A stretch of 37,550 bases of DNA from Candidatus Woesearchaeota archaeon (GTDB lineage: Archaea; Nanobdellota; Nanobdellia; SCGC-AAA011-G17; GW2011-AR18), in contig JACPCE010000024.1 of NCBI GenBank assembly GCA_016179945.1, forward strand, positions 2,600 through 40,149. Direction: 5' to 3'. Positions 36,652 to 37,550 of the stretch are shown piece by piece. The translations under genes and the position numbers were made by a program. Positions within the stretch are counted from its first letter, which is position 1, and each line of letters begins with the position of its first letter. The notes beneath the pieces were generated by a model. That model worked only from the letters and a program-made list of their open reading frames with translations, did no database searches and had not been told where the DNA came from.

Positions 36652-37322
36652 AAGTACTGGTATTTGATACAAGCAGTATTATAACTATCGTAACAAATGA
36701 TTTGTTATGGGTATTGAAACCGTTAAAAGAATTATTTAAGGGAGAATTTTACATTCCAAACTCAGTAAAAATAGAATTGGTAGACAAGCCATTTAATACT
36801 AAAATGTTCAAGCTTGAGTCAATTATGATAAATAAATCAATAACAGATGGGGAGTTAATTATACATAATTCATTAAATGTTGACAATTTATTATTGCATT
36901 TAAATACAATATATAGTGTAAGGGGTAATCCATTGCATATTCTTGATAAGGGGGAGGTAGAGGCATTGGCATTGACTTTAAGATTGCAGGCAGAAGCTTA
37001 TGTTGTAGATGAAAGAACAATGCGTTTATTAATAGAAAATCCCTATTTATTAAAAAAACTTCTTGAGAAAAAATTACATACAAGAGTTGATATAAATAAA
37101 AACTTGCTCAAGGAATTTAGTGATATAGTAAAAGGCATAAAAGTAATAAGAAGTACAGAATTATTAATAATAGCATATGAAAAAGCATTATTAAATAAGT
37201 TTATTACAGTAGGAAACACAGAAATAGATTTATTAGACGGTTTATTATGGGGTTTAAGATTAAGAGGATGCTCCATATCAACAGAAGAAATTGATGAAAT
37301 AATTAAATTTGAAAATAAATAA
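36648..37322 (+). CDS. PIN-domain protein
   Basis: VLVFDTSSIITIV...YIPNSVKIELVDKP...LDKGEVEALALTLRLQAEAYVVDERTMRLL. Confidence 0.7.
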   Translation: MKVLVFDTSSIITIVTNDLLWVLKPLKELFKGEFYIPNSVKIELVDKPFNTKMFKLESIMINKSITDGELIIHNSLNVDNLLLHLNTIYSVRGNPLHILDKGEVEALALTLRLQAEAYVVDERTMRLLIENPYLLKKLLEKKLHTRVDINKNLLKEFSDIVKGIKVIRSTELLIIAYEKALLNKFITVGNTEIDLLDGLLWGLRLRGCSISTEEIDEIIKFENK

Positions 37323-37503
37323 ATCATCAGAAAGTATTTCTTCCAGTAAGAGTATATTGTCCTAATTTATATGCAAGATAAATAGCTCCACTACTACCGA
37401 AACTAGATATATAAATTGCTAACCCCATACCAATATGTGGATTTTGATCTTTAGAGAAGTTTGCAAAATTAGTTAGTGCAGTTGCATAATCTATTTATTC
37501 TAG

Positions 37504-37530
37504 TTTCACCTATCAGTTGTAGAGGTGAAA
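37504..37530. repeat. 8-bp inverted repeat near the window end
   Basis: tttcacct ... aggtgaaa. Confidence 0.4.
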
Positions 37531-37550
37531 TTCTATGGAAAATCTAATTG

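Noticed and set aside
37327-37494. Minus-strand open frame ...DYATALTNFANFSKDQNPHIGMGLAIYISSFGSSGAIYLAYKLGQYTLTGRNTF
   Set aside because: Short, with an upstream in-frame stop and no good start; possibly a remnant but not supportable as a gene.
1-37550. CRISPR array or cas genes
   Set aside because: No regularly spaced direct repeats and no Cas-like ORFs seen.
1-37550. tRNA or rRNA genes
   Set aside because: No convincing GTTCRA-type T-loop with cloverleaf or rRNA-like GC-rich block found by eye; a tRNAscan run would be decisive.

Overview
AT-rich archaeal window. Gene content (VirB6/TrbL-like protein, TrmB and XRE regulators, VapBC pairs, inteins, class II RNR, many short membrane proteins) suggests a DPANN-type lineage, but that assignment is inference. 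The main discovery is a complete diversity-generating retroelement (DGR) at 1-2769. It comprises a target gene with a variable region (VR, 465-552), a near-identical template repeat (TR, 895-985), and a DGR-type reverse transcriptase. In my hand alignment all 14 VR/TR substitutions fall on TR adenines, and there is one 3-nt in-frame indel. The TR lies inside a region with nested inverted repeats (729-738/999-1008 and 792-802/877-887) that could fold as a self-closed template RNA. A GC-rich 6-bp hairpin abuts the 3' end of VR, as in phage DGRs. The RT is split by a frameshift exactly at a G9 tract and carries a C-terminal HTH_40-like extension. Other notable features: an intein at an Fe-S ligand Cys of the IscU/NifU scaffold; an intein in the Walker A motif of an XPD/DinG-type Fe-S helicase, broken in its endonuclease region, with a second frameshift at an A7 run in the same gene; an isc-like operon; a MoxR/VWA pair; B12-dependent RNR plus adenosyltransferase; several toxin-antitoxin-like modules (HTH-MNT/HEPN, two VapBC, one PIN pair, a HicB remnant); a decayed IS200/IS605-like TnpA; and a ~7.5-kb island of membrane, thioredoxin-like and His/Cys-rich proteins that looks like metal/redox homeostasis.
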